From Amycolatopsis thermalba (lineage in GTDB: Bacteria; Actinomycetota; Actinomycetes; Mycobacteriales; Pseudonocardiaceae): a stretch of 58,809 bases of DNA. The notes under the pieces were generated by a model. That model worked only from the letters and a program-made list of their open reading frames with translations. It searched no databases and was not told the origin of the DNA. The stretch is from positions 1-58,809 of the forward strand of contig NZ_PQHW01000038.1 of the NCBI RefSeq assembly GCF_003385215.1. Direction: 5' to 3'. Positions 51,867-58,809 of this stretch are shown one piece after another. Numbering within the stretch: the stretch's first letter is position 1; each line of letters opens with the position of its first letter. A program made the translations under genes and the position numbers.

Positions 51867-53060
51867 ATGGGGCGACACAGCAGGGGCGACGACCCCGCTC
51901 ACGGCCGTCCTGAGACTCGGACCGCGGCGCCGCGGCCGGGCGAGGTCGTGGGGGCCTTCCCAGTGGATCCCGGCCCGGCGAGCGGATACCGGCGCGTGCC
52001 GGACGCTCCTGGTGAGACGACGGGCAGCCGCCGCGCCCTCGACTCCGGCTACCGCACCACCCCCAGTGAGGCGACAGGCAGCCGCCGCGCCCTCGACTCC
52101 GGCTACCGCACCACCCCCAGTGAGGCGACAGGCAGCCGCCGCGCCCTCGACTCCGGCTATCGCACCACCCCCGGCGAGACCACCGGCAGCCGCCGGGCGA
52201 TCACGGCCGACACCACCGGCAGCCGCCGCGCCGCGGTGGGCGCCTCCGAAACCACCGGCAGCCGCCGCGCGGGTGCCGCTGAGGCCACTGGCAGCCAGCG
52301 TGCGGTGGGTGAGGCGTCGGGCTCTCGGCGTGGCCGCGCGGGCCGGAGCGCCGGCACCCGGCAGGTCCTCGCGGTGGATGGGCGTCCCCAGCTCGGCCGC
52401 CGGCGGGCCTCGCCGGGCGAATCGACCGGCTCGCACCGCGTCGCGCCGCCCGGGGAGGCGACCGGCTCGCACCGCGTGCTCGGCGAGACCAAGCGCGGCA
52501 TCGCGAAGTGGCCGATCGTCGCCGCGAGCTTCGTCGTGCTGCTCGTCCTGGGGCTCCTCGGCTGGGGCTGGGCCGACAGCATCCTCAACAGCCGCGCCGA
52601 GGCCCAGGCCAGCGCCTGCGCCGAGGGCGACTCCACCCTCAGCGTGGTCGCCGCCCCGTCCGTGGCGCCCGCGGTGACTGCCGCCGCCGAGCGGTGGAAC
52701 CAGGCGAGGACCGTCGTGCGCGCGCACTGCGTCCACGTCCGGGTGCAGGCCATCGACGACCAGCGCGTCCTGCTCGCCCTGACCGGCCGCGGCAACCTCG
52801 ACTCGATCGGCGGCCAGCCCGCCGTGTGGATCCCGGAAACCACGGCGACGATCACCCAGCTGACCGCCGCCCGGCCCGCCCTACTGACCTCCCCGGCCGA
52901 ACCGCTGGCGACCACCCCCACCGCCGACTACCCGTGCGCGGTGCTCACCGCCGACGCCGTGGACGAGGTCCAGCAGCGCGCCTCCCAGGTGTTCCGCAAC
53001 TACCTGCAGGAACCCGCGCAGAAGGCCGACTTCGACCGGGTGCTCACCCCCGGCGCCTGA
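51867..53060 (+). CDS. repeat-rich membrane-anchored protein with a shortened substrate-binding-like domain
   Basis: 397 residues. The first about 210 are disordered and rich in TGSRR or TGSHR motifs, including three tandem 18-residue units (SEATGSRRALDSGYRTTP). One helix follows (WPIVAASFVVLLVLGLLGWG), then an extracellular part LSVVAAPSVAPAVTAAAERW through VFRNYLQEPAQKADF. The layout is that of actinobacterial substrate-binding/VWA proteins, but the middle of the binding domain is short and the C-terminal VWA domain is absent; the stop comes about 12 residues later. ATG 51867 follows GAGGAAG. Confidence 0.7.
   Translation: MGRHSRGDDPAHGRPETRTAAPRPGEVVGAFPVDPGPASGYRRVPDAPGETTGSRRALDSGYRTTPSEATGSRRALDSGYRTTPSEATGSRRALDSGYRTTPGETTGSRRAITADTTGSRRAAVGASETTGSRRAGAAEATGSQRAVGEASGSRRGRAGRSAGTRQVLAVDGRPQLGRRRASPGESTGSHRVAPPGEATGSHRVLGETKRGIAKWPIVAASFVVLLVLGLLGWGWADSILNSRAEAQASACAEGDSTLSVVAAPSVAPAVTAAAERWNQARTVVRAHCVHVRVQAIDDQRVLLALTGRGNLDSIGGQPAVWIPETTATITQLTAARPALLTSPAEPLATTPTADYPCAVLTADAVDEVQQRASQVFRNYLQEPAQKADFDRVLTPGA
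52014..52175 (+). repeat. three 54-bp in-frame tandem repeats
   Basis: Units start at 52014, 52068 and 52122 and are nearly identical (few differences at the ends). Each encodes 18 residues of the TGSRR linker. Such near-identity points to recent expansion. Confidence 0.95.
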
Positions 53061-53148
53061 GGACCCGGACCGGCTCCGCCCTCCGGGCCACCACCGCACC
53101 GGGCAGATCCGGCGCCCCGCACCGGCCCGGGCCGCTCGCCGCCGGTGG

Positions 53149-53922
53149 TCACGCTGACCGGGTGAGCACCTCGCGGGTGGCCGCGTCCGCCGGGTAGAAC
53201 GACTCGATCACCAGCTCGGCCAGCGTGACGTCCAGCGCGGTGCCGAAGGTCGCGACCACCGACAGCAGGGTCAGCTCGGCGTCCCCGCGGCGCAGCCGCA
53301 CCGGCACGAACACCGACCCGGCCGGCGCCTCGTCCACCGGATCGTCGCACGGGTACCCGCTCACCTCGGTCAGCAGGCCGGCCAGATCGGGGTCCCCGGT
53401 GATCTCCACCTGGCGCCGCAGCCGTCCCAGCAGCTCGGCCCGCCACTGCCCCAGGTTGATCACGTGCGGCGCCAGGCCACGGGGGTGCAGCGCGATCCGC
53501 AGGACGTTGGCCGGCGGCTCCAGCAGGGCCGGGTCGGCGAGATCGGTCAGCAACGCGATGCCGCTGTTGCTCTCGACGAGGTCCCAGTTGCGGTCCACGA
53601 CCACCGCCGGGTACGGCTCGTGCCCGGCGAGCAGGTGCCGGACGGCGTCGAGCGCCGCGCCCACGTCGGGCAGCGGGGTCTCCGGGAACACCGGGGCGTA
53701 GCCGGCGGCCAGCAGCAGCCGGTTGCGTTCCCGCAGCGGCACCTCCAGCCGCTCCCCCAGGCGCAGCACCATGTCGCGGCTGGGCTGGGACCGGCCGTTT
53801 TCCAGGAAACTCAGGTGGCGCGTGGAGATCTCGGCGGACAGGGCGAGGTCGAGCTGGCTCAGCCGTCGGCGTTCCCGCCAGTTCCGCAACTGCTCGCCCA
53901 CGGGGCGCTGCATGGTCGTCAC
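53149..53922 (-). CDS. XRE-family regulator with MmyB-like ligand domain
   Basis: 257 residues. HTH_31-type N-terminus: LRNWRERRRLSQLDLALSAE, ISTRHLSFLENGRSQPSRDM, followed by LLLAAGYAPVFPETPL and a PAS-like MmyB domain (AVVVDRNWDLVESNSGIALL, NVLRIALHPRGLAPHVINLG). GTG 53922 or ATG 53913 start it. It is divergent from the SnoaL-like gene, a common pairing. Confidence 0.88.
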   Translation of the reverse strand: MTTMQRPVGEQLRNWRERRRLSQLDLALSAEISTRHLSFLENGRSQPSRDMVLRLGERLEVPLRERNRLLLAAGYAPVFPETPLPDVGAALDAVRHLLAGHEPYPAVVVDRNWDLVESNSGIALLTDLADPALLEPPANVLRIALHPRGLAPHVINLGQWRAELLGRLRRQVEITGDPDLAGLLTEVSGYPCDDPVDEAPAGSVFVPVRLRRGDAELTLLSVVATFGTALDVTLAELVIESFYPADAATREVLTRSA

Positions 53923-53958
53923 CCGTGCGAAGTTACGGGGTTCGGGGGCACGGCCGCC

Positions 53959-53975
53959 ATTACCTCCGGCGTAAT
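53959..53975. promoter_or_regulatory. inverted repeat between XRE and SnoaL-like genes
   Basis: attac-ctccggc-gtaat, in the 115-bp divergent gap. A plausible XRE-binding site. Confidence 0.45.
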
Positions 53976-54037
53976 CGACGCGCCGCGCGTTCCGGGAGAT
54001 CGTGATCAGGTCACACCGACCACATCAGGAGGATCGA

Positions 54038-54400
54038 ATGTCCGACTACACCACCCTCGCCCACCGCTACATCGACGTGTGGAACGAGACCGACGCCGAC
54101 AAGCGCCGGGCGCTGGTGGAGGACCTGTTCACCCCGGACGCCACCTACACCGACCCGCTGGGCGCGGTGCGCGGCACGGACGGGATCGACGGGTTCGTCG
54201 CCGGAGCGCAGGCGCAGTTCGCCGGGCTGACCTTCAGCCTCGGCGGCGCCGTGGACGGCCACCACGACCAGGCGCGGTTCACCTGGCACCTGGGCGCGCC
54301 CGGTGCCGCGGAGCCGCTCGTCATCGGCTTCGACGTGGTGGTGATCGACAACGGCCGCATCAGCCAGGTGCTGGGATTCCTGGACAAGGTGCCCAGCTGA
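54038..54400 (+). CDS. SnoaL-like/NTF2-fold protein
   Basis: A 120-residue single-domain protein: YIDVWNETDADKRRALVEDL, FTPDATYTDPLGAVRGTDGI, FVAGAQAQFAGLTFSLGG, FDVVVIDNGRISQVLGFLD. This fold includes isomerases, cyclases and uncharacterised ligand binders. AGGAGG lies 6 nt before ATG 54038. It occupies the place where gcvP lies in related genomes, on the opposite strand to the riboswitch. Confidence 0.85.
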   Translation: MSDYTTLAHRYIDVWNETDADKRRALVEDLFTPDATYTDPLGAVRGTDGIDGFVAGAQAQFAGLTFSLGGAVDGHHDQARFTWHLGAPGAAEPLVIGFDVVVIDNGRISQVLGFLDKVPS

Positions 54401-54415
54401 CGAAAGCCGCCGGCC

Positions 54416-54440
54416 GGCCCGGAACCCCCAGTTCCGGGCC
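54416..54440. terminator. 10-bp perfect hairpin after the riboswitch and the SnoaL gene
   Basis: ggcccggaac-cccca-gttccgggcc. It is 16 bp after the SnoaL stop on the + strand and about 20 nt after aptamer 2 on the minus strand, so it may end both transcripts or be the riboswitch expression platform. No T-run follows. Confidence 0.65.
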
Positions 54441-54459
54441 CTCCCCACTCTGTCGTGCC

Positions 54460-54655
54460 CCGTCAGGGCGCCTGAGAGGTTCACCCGAGAGTTGAGCCGG
54501 GTTTGCACCTTCGGCGGGGCCGGACGGAGTTGTGCCCGTCAGCCCGCTTTCCAGAGGCGTCTCGTCCGCGCGGTCCAGGGTGCCTGAGAGGTTCCGGGGA
54601 GGATTTGCTCCTTCGGCGCCGGGCGCGCTGGTGGTGGCCCGGTCTCTCCCGCGCG
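54460..54655 (-). ncRNA. tandem glycine riboswitch, orphaned
   Basis: Read on the minus strand. Aptamer 1 (54655-54575) has gggagagacc, cgccgaaggagcaaat and acctctcaggcac. Aptamer 2 (54545-54460) has cgccgaaggtgcaaac, caactctcgggtgaacctct and caggcgcc. These are the conserved cores of the two-aptamer glycine riboswitch (GCCGAAGGNGCAA and CUCUCAGG). In relatives it precedes gcvP. Here the next DNA holds the SnoaL-like gene on the other strand; the first minus-strand gene is the XRE regulator about 500 nt away. Confidence 0.92.
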
Positions 54656-54676
54656 GCTTCGGCGACCGCGATCAGT

Positions 54677-54682
54677 ACCCTA
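54677..54682 (-). promoter_or_regulatory. -10 element for the glycine riboswitch
   Basis: TAGGGT on the minus strand, about 20 nt before aptamer 1, placing the transcript start near 54670. It suggests the riboswitch is still transcribed from its own promoter. Confidence 0.4.
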
Positions 54683-54703
54683 CTCCCCGGTTCGGCCGGA
54701 CGA

Positions 54704-55270
54704 TCACCCGGTCCGGCGAGCGTTGCGGCGCTGGGTGAGTTCGTCGGGTACGACCGATTCGACCTCGCCACCGTCGGCGCGCTCGGCCGGGAAGTCGTGG
54801 ATCGTGCCGCTGATCTCCTGCATCGGCACCTTCACCGCGATCCCGAACACGCCCTGGCCGCCCTGGAGCAGATCCACGATCTCCTCCGGCGAGGTGCACT
54901 CGTAGACCGTGGTGCCGTCGGAGACCAGCGTGACCTTCGCCAGGTCACGCGCCCCGCGTTTGCGCAGGTGCTCGACGGCCACGCGGATGTTCTGCAGCGA
55001 GACGCCCGTGTCGAGTAAACGCTTGACGATCTTGAGGGCGAGGATGTCCTTGAACGAGTACAGCCGCTGCGAGCCCGAACCGTGGGCGGTGCGGATGCTC
55101 GGCGCGACCAGCCCGGTGCGCGCCCAGTAGTCCAGCTGCCGGTAGGTGATGCCGGCGATCTGACAGGCCGCGGGACCCCGGTATCCGACCAGCTCGTCAG
55201 GCAGGGACGAGTCCGGGAAGAGCTCACCCTGCTCCCCGGGCACGACCTGAACCGGCCTTTCGTCGACCAC
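54704..55270 (-). CDS. MerR-family regulator (Rv1830/ResR-like)
   Basis: A 188-residue MerR-type regulator: GYRGPAACQIAGITYRQLDY, WARTGLVAPSIRTAHGSGSQ, RLYSFKDILALKIVKRLLDT, followed by GVSLQNIRVAVEHLRKRG and an effector-like tail with YECTSPEEIVDLLQGGQGVF. Matches the protein that follows the DUF151 nuclease in mycobacteria. GTG 55270 has GGGGAGG. It is the last gene before the riboswitch. Confidence 0.88.
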   Translation of the reverse strand: MVDERPVQVVPGEQGELFPDSSLPDELVGYRGPAACQIAGITYRQLDYWARTGLVAPSIRTAHGSGSQRLYSFKDILALKIVKRLLDTGVSLQNIRVAVEHLRKRGARDLAKVTLVSDGTTVYECTSPEEIVDLLQGGQGVFGIAVKVPMQEISGTIHDFPAERADGGEVESVVPDELTQRRNARRTG

Positions 55271-55431
55271 GCATGCCTCCCCTCGCCCGGCCGGTGCGGC
55301 CGGTCGAAACAAGCACCCGGGGTCCTGGACAGGACCCGCGGCAGTGGTAAACCGCCTCCGCGCTCGTGACCGCGCTGTGCCCCAGTGACCGCGCCGCGGC
55401 CGAATCACACCGAAGCGATTTACCGCCATCG

Positions 55432-55460
55432 ACGGTATGCGTGGGGGCGCCCCTGGTCAA
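55432..55460 (-). promoter_or_regulatory. promoter of the ResR-like merR gene
   Basis: TTGACC (55460-55455), 17-bp spacer, TACCGT (55437-55432). Good actinobacterial housekeeping-type match. Confidence 0.6.
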
Positions 55461-55576
55461 CGCGACGCGCGGCCCGCCTCGACGGTGTCTCGAGAGTTGA
55501 CCGGTCAAGACGCCCCGACCACGGTTACCCGGACGGGTAATTTTCCGCCGCCGGCACCGTGCGCGGCCCCGGAACG

Positions 55577-55628
55577 CGCCGAAGGGGCCCTCCCGGCCGG
55601 TGCTCGAGCCGGGAAGACCCCTTCGGCG
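55577..55628 (-). terminator. terminator after the DUF151 gene
   Basis: 21-bp arms (55577-55597 and 55608-55628, few mismatches) with a 10-nt loop, 19 bp past the DUF151 stop. It ends the pgsA-to-DUF151 transcript. Confidence 0.8.
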
Positions 55629-55646
55629 CCGCCGGAGGGCGGGCGG

Positions 55647-56120
55647 TCAGGTGTCCGCGCCGCGGAAGTCCTCCGGCGAGACGGATTCGAGAAATTCGCG
55701 GAACTTCTCGACTTCGTCCTCCTGCTCGTCCGGGATGATGAGCCCGGCCTCGTCGAGCACCGCGTCCACCGCGTGGATCGGCACCCCGACGCGCAGGGCC
55801 AGCGCCACCGAGTCGCTCGGCCGCGCGGACACCCGGACGTTGCCGTCGAAGACCAGTTCGGCGAAGAACGTGCCTTCGCGCAGGTCGGTGATCACGACCT
55901 GCTCGAGCTCGCGGCCCAGCGCGCCGATGACCTCCTTGAGGAGGTCGTGGGTCAGCGGGCGGGCGGGGCGGACGCCCTGCTGCTCGAGCGCGATCGCGGT
56001 GGCTTCCACGGACCCGATCCAGATCGGGAGGTACCGCTCACCCTGCGCCTCCCGCAGCAACAAGATCGGCTGGTTCGCGGGCAACTCCACCCGCACGCCG
56101 ACGACGCGCATTTCGCTCAT
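55647..56120 (-). CDS. bifunctional nuclease family protein (DUF151, Rv1829-like)
   Basis: A 157-residue protein: VVGVRVELPANQPILLLREA, RYLPIWIGSVEATAIALEQQ, RPLTHDLLKEVIGALG, FFAELVF and VSARPSDSVALALRVGVPIH. This is the whole DUF151 domain, named after a plant protein with DNase and RNase activity; the bacterial function is not settled. ATG 56120 has AGGGAGG. It sits between two MerR genes as in mycobacteria. Confidence 0.9.
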   Translation of the reverse strand: MSEMRVVGVRVELPANQPILLLREAQGERYLPIWIGSVEATAIALEQQGVRPARPLTHDLLKEVIGALGRELEQVVITDLREGTFFAELVFDGNVRVSARPSDSVALALRVGVPIHAVDAVLDEAGLIIPDEQEDEVEKFREFLESVSPEDFRGADT

Positions 56121-56367
56121 CGGGCTTCGCCTCCCTCTCGTGTGCGCGGGCCGCAGCGCTGGTCCGAGGGCCCCGCATCGACATCTCCGACGCTACCCGC
56201 CATCCCGACGCCGTGCTCGCTTTCGGGAACCGTGTGGCAGTCGCATGGACCGTTCCGGCAAATCCATCACCAACGGTACGGCATCGGCGGCCCGCTGCGG
56301 AGCCCCGAAACCATGTCATTACCGTCGCGAGCCGCGACCAGCGGAGATCCAGACCGGCCGGTCGCGC

Positions 56368-57117
56368 TCATCCGTCCGTCACGTCCCGGATGCCCGCTTT
56401 GACCAGCAGCGTGTGCAAGGTCACGGACAGCGCGGCGAGCTGGCGCGCCAGTTCGTCCGCGCGCGCCTTGGCGTCCGCGTCCCGGTGCCGGGCCACCGGC
56501 CGCACGATCTGCTCGAGCAGCCCGACCTCGCGGTCGGCCGACGAGCGGAAGGCGCGCAGGTGCCGCGGTTCGATGCCGAACTCGGTCATGGCGCGGACCG
56601 TGCGGGCCACCAGCACCGCGTCCGGGTCGTAGAACCCGGCGGCGCCGGGGCGGATCAGCCCGTACTGCTCCAGCTCGGCGAGCAGCGCGCCGTCGACGCC
56701 GGCCTCGGCGAGCAGGTCCTCCCGGGTCAGGCGGACGTCGCGGCCCGGCGCGAAGTCGTCGGGCCGGGGCAGGCCGTCCCCCGCGCCCGGGGTCGCCGGG
56801 AGCGGGACCAGCTTGCGGGGCAGTTTCCCGAGGGGCTGGCCGTCGGTCAGGCCGCGGTCGGCCGCGTCGAGCTGTTCCTTGATGACCTTGAGCGGCAGGT
56901 AGTGGTCCCGCTGCGCGGCCAGCACGAACCGCAGCCGTTCGACGTCCGCCGCGGAGAACTGCCGGTATCCGGACGCGGTCCGGCCCGGGCGGACCAGTCC
57001 CTCGGACTCGAGGAACCGGATCTTGGAGATGGTGACATCGGGGAAGTCCGGGCGCAGCTGCGCCAGTACCGCCCCGATGCTCAGTCCATCACGCTGTGGC
57101 CGCCCGGCAGCCGTCAC
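56368..57117 (-). CDS. ftsR: MerR-family regulator (FtsR/Rv1828-like)
   Basis: 249 residues: SIGAVLAQLRPDFPDVTISK, IRFLESEGLVRPGRTASGYR, QFSAADVERLRFVLAAQRDH, YLPLKVIKEQLDAADRGL, and a C-terminal dimer/effector part (YGLIRPGAAGFYDPDAVLVA). In Corynebacterium glutamicum the counterpart FtsR activates ftsZ. GTG 57117 overlaps the garA stop (GTGA). Confidence 0.88.
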   Translation of the reverse strand: MTAAGRPQRDGLSIGAVLAQLRPDFPDVTISKIRFLESEGLVRPGRTASGYRQFSAADVERLRFVLAAQRDHYLPLKVIKEQLDAADRGLTDGQPLGKLPRKLVPLPATPGAGDGLPRPDDFAPGRDVRLTREDLLAEAGVDGALLAELEQYGLIRPGAAGFYDPDAVLVARTVRAMTEFGIEPRHLRAFRSSADREVGLLEQIVRPVARHRDADAKARADELARQLAALSVTLHTLLVKAGIRDVTDG

Positions 57118-57578
57118 CGCGCCCCCTGGCCCCCGTGCCCCGGGCCGGTCAGGAAGACCAGGCGGAACTTGCCGATCTGCACCTCGTCACCGCCCGCGAG
57201 CACCGCCTGGTCGACCGGCTCGCGGTTGACGTAGGTGCCGTTGAGGCTGCCCACGTCGATGACGACGAACTCCCCGCCCTCGCGGCGGAACTCCGCGTGG
57301 CGGCGGGACACCGTGACGTCGTCGAGGAAGATGTCGCTGTCCGGGTGGCGCCCGGCGCTCGTGGTGTCCCGGTCGAGCAGGAAGCGCGAACCCGCGTTCG
57401 GGCCCCGCTTGACCACCAGCAACGCCGTACCGGCCGGCAGCGCGTCGACACCGGCGACCGAAGGCTCCGGCGTCGGCGCCTCCTGACCCTCCACGTCCGC
57501 CAGGAAGTCGGCCCGGAAGACCGAGGTCCGCTCCGGAGACTGCTCCGGGGGAACGCCGGGCCCGTCGTTGGTGCTCAC
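57114..57578 (-). CDS. garA: FHA-domain metabolic regulator GarA/OdhI
   Basis: A 154-residue protein that, when unphosphorylated, inhibits 2-oxoglutarate dehydrogenase and tunes glutamate metabolism. The FHA domain is complete (SAGRHPDSDIFLDDVTVSRR, HAEF, DVGSLNGTYVNREPV, GDEVQIGKFRLVFLTGP). The N-terminal phosphorylation motif is SPERTSVFRADFL; mycobacterial GarA has ETTS, so the first Thr (PknG site) is Arg and only the second (PknB site, Thr18 here) remains. GTG 57578 has GAGGAG at 8 nt. Confidence 0.92.
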   Translation of the reverse strand: MSTNDGPGVPPEQSPERTSVFRADFLADVEGQEAPTPEPSVAGVDALPAGTALLVVKRGPNAGSRFLLDRDTTSAGRHPDSDIFLDDVTVSRRHAEFRREGGEFVVIDVGSLNGTYVNREPVDQAVLAGGDEVQIGKFRLVFLTGPGHGGQGAR

Positions 57579-57682
57579 CTGAGCTCTCCTCACCACTGAT
57601 GTGTCGCTGGCTGAAAACCTGTGGCTGCCAACGTACCGTGCCTGATCGATTCGGCCCCCGCGGCTCCCCCCAAAACGCGGTC

Positions 57683-58066
57683 CTAGCCTGCGGTCAGCCG
57701 GTTGTAGGCGTCGGCGTCGAGCAGTCCCGCCACGGCGTCGGCGTCGCTCACCTTGATCTCGACGAGCCAGCCCTCGCCGTAGGGGTCGCTGTTGATCAGC
57801 TCGGGCGAGTCGGCGACCGCGTCGTTGACGGCGACGACCTCGCCGTCGACCGGGGCGAACAGCTCGGACACGCTCTTGGTCGACTCGACCTCGCCGAACG
57901 GCTCGCCCGCGGTGACCGACTTGCCGGCCTCGGGCAGGTCGACGAACACCACGTCACCCAGCTGGTCCTGCGCGTACTCGGTGATCCCCACGCGGACCAC
58001 GTCGTCGGCACGGGTGGCCACCCACTCGTGCTCCTCGGTGTAGCGCAACTCTTCTGGCGCGGACAC
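57683..58066 (-). CDS. gcvH: glycine cleavage system H protein
   Basis: A 127-residue lipoyl carrier that shuttles the aminomethyl group between P, T and L proteins. Motifs: [20 protein letters not shown], the lipoylation site [20 protein letters not shown] with its Lys near 64, and [23 protein letters not shown] 58066 follows AGGGGA. gcvP and gcvT are not in the window. Confidence 0.95.
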   Translation of the reverse strand: MSAPEELRYTEEHEWVATRADDVVRVGITEYAQDQLGDVVFVDLPEAGKSVTAGEPFGEVESTKSVSELFAPVDGEVVAVNDAVADSPELINSDPYGEGWLVEIKVSDADAVAGLLDADAYNRLTAG

Positions 58067-58124
58067 TCCACGTCCCCTTTCCTGCCCCGGCTCGCGCGAG
58101 GCGTCGCGATGCTCGCGCGCAGTC

Positions 58125-58736
58125 TTACATCCGCGCGCCCGCCCTGGCACGCCGGACCGCCCAGAAGGTCTGCAGCAGGTACAGCACGCCGGACCACACG
58201 TACAGCACGGTGCCCCACGCGGTAAAGGAGTAGGCGATGGGCCGGGCGATCGCGGCCGCGGTCGAAGCGCCCTGCGTGAGCAGCAGGAACGGGAAGGCGT
58301 ACATCAGCACGAAGGTCGCGGCCTTGCCGATGTAGGTGACCTCGGGCGGGGCGTAGTCGTGGCGGCGCAGGACCAGCAGGGCCACACCGACGAGCAGCTC
58401 GCGCCCGACGAGCACCGCGACGAGCCACCAGGGCACGATGCCGCGGACCAGGAAGGCGACCAGCGTGGCGACGATGTAGAGCCGGTCGGCGGCCGGATCG
58501 AGCAACTGCCCGAGGCGGCTCGTCTGGTCCAGCCAGCGCGCGAGCTTGCCGTCCAGCCAGTCGGACAGGCCGCTGAACACCAGCAGCGCGAGGGCCCAGC
58601 CGTCGGCCTTCGGGCCGAGCAGGAGCCACAGGAACACCGGGACGCCCGCCAGCCGCAGCAGGGACAGCAGGTTCGGCACGGTCCACGCCTGCCGCAACAG
58701 GCTGGGCTCGGCCGTCTCGGTGCGCGGTTCGATCAC
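58125..58736 (-). CDS. CDP-alcohol phosphatidyltransferase (PgsA2-like)
   Basis: A 203-residue membrane enzyme of phospholipid synthesis. The family active site is complete: [20 protein letters not shown] followed by LLDPAADR (DxxDGxxAR-8x-GxxxDxxxD). About six helices. It matches the pgsA2 gene near garA in mycobacteria; the product could be phosphatidylglycerol phosphate or another phosphatidyl alcohol. GTG 58736 is the start. It lies 58 nt before gcvH, with none of the DUF881 genes that separate them in M. tuberculosis. Confidence 0.88.
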   Translation of the reverse strand: MIEPRTETAEPSLLRQAWTVPNLLSLLRLAGVPVFLWLLLGPKADGWALALLVFSGLSDWLDGKLARWLDQTSRLGQLLDPAADRLYIVATLVAFLVRGIVPWWLVAVLVGRELLVGVALLVLRRHDYAPPEVTYIGKAATFVLMYAFPFLLLTQGASTAAAIARPIAYSFTAWGTVLYVWSGVLYLLQTFWAVRRARAGARM

Positions 58737-58809
58737 GGGATGAGCCTAATCGGTGGTGCGGGGGCGGGTTCACCCCTTCGGGCCAGGCGGGCACCGCGGG
58801 GGTGATGGT

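Larger units (their letters stand above)
55271..55646. other. 376-bp intergenic region with a promoter, palindrome and terminator
   Basis: Contains the MerR promoter (55432-55460), a ttaccc-ggac-gggtaa palindrome followed by TTTT on the + strand (55525-55544), and the DUF151 terminator (55577-55628). The leader between the promoter and GTG 55270 is about 155 nt and may be structured. Confidence 0.6.

Noticed and set aside
52014..52175. CRISPR-like array
   Set aside because: The 54-bp units are adjacent with no spacers and lie in frame inside a coding gene.
54480..54655. TPP riboswitch (cctgagag resembles the CUGAGA core)
   Set aside because: The match is on the + strand and is the complement of the glycine core CUCUCAGG; both aptamers fit glycine on the minus strand, with no TPP second core.

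Overview
The window is high-GC actinobacterial DNA, most like a Pseudonocardiaceae genome such as Amycolatopsis; this is inferred from gene content and codon use, not from a marker gene. Supporting signs are an ergothioneine operon (egtABCD), a Streptomyces-like IclR-controlled glycerol operon, many GTG starts, dense overlapping operons, and a block resembling the mycobacterial Rv1822-Rv1842 region (pgsA, gcvH, garA, ftsR-type MerR, DUF151 nuclease, second MerR, paired CBS/DUF21 proteins).

Layout. 1-4600: MFS remnant, a tight E1-alpha/E1-beta/lipoyl-domain/hydrolase operon, gene debris, and a frameshifted gamma-carbonic-anhydrase-like gene. 4557-9787: DEAD-box helicase, a TetR/MFS pair around a perfect 30-bp operator, and a MarR/SDR pair. 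9827-14267: HEAT-repeat protein, DHA2 efflux pump with divergent TetR, and a NarL-type response regulator. 14333-21987: tannase-like remnant, large LuxR (LAL) regulator divergent from a membrane protein/cupin/HTH operon, then DinB, ArsR-SRPBCC fusion, MFS and a Cys-rich protein. 22055-24780: acetyltransferase, YjbR-like protein, DJ-1/AraC regulator, isochorismatase-family hydrolase. 24806-31706: glycerol locus with an IclR regulator, a glycerol kinase fused to a hemerythrin-like domain, and divergent glpF-glpK-glpD. 31756-35506: substrate/sortase/Lrp operon and a peptide transporter. 35517-42240: thiolase, TetR, flavin monooxygenase, beta-lactamase-fold esterase, SGNH hydrolase, TetR, Ddn-family protein. 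42335-43231: dead IS5-like element abutting the egtD stop codon. 43227-47572: egtDCBA. 47739-51758: AcnR-like TetR, a leader ORF, two CBS/DUF21 proteins and a conserved protein. 51867-54703: repeat-rich membrane protein, XRE regulator, SnoaL-like protein, and a tandem glycine riboswitch with no gene behind it. 54704-58736: resR-like MerR, DUF151 nuclease, ftsR-like MerR, garA, gcvH, pgsA-like gene.

How the genes work together. The glycerol locus is a full uptake, phosphorylation and oxidation pathway under one IclR regulator with paired operators. egtA-D make ergothioneine in four overlapping genes. GarA and GcvH tie the right-hand block to 2-oxoglutarate/glutamate and glycine metabolism. Many of the other genes form local regulator-target pairs with visible palindromes.

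Most notable: the orphaned glycine riboswitch where gcvP normally lies, the glycerol kinase-hemerythrin fusion, a split AcoC-like dehydrogenase operon, a translationally coupled leader ORF before a CBS/DUF21 gene, and two independent tandem duplications at convergent gene ends. All similarity calls are from memory of family sequences; no searches were run.
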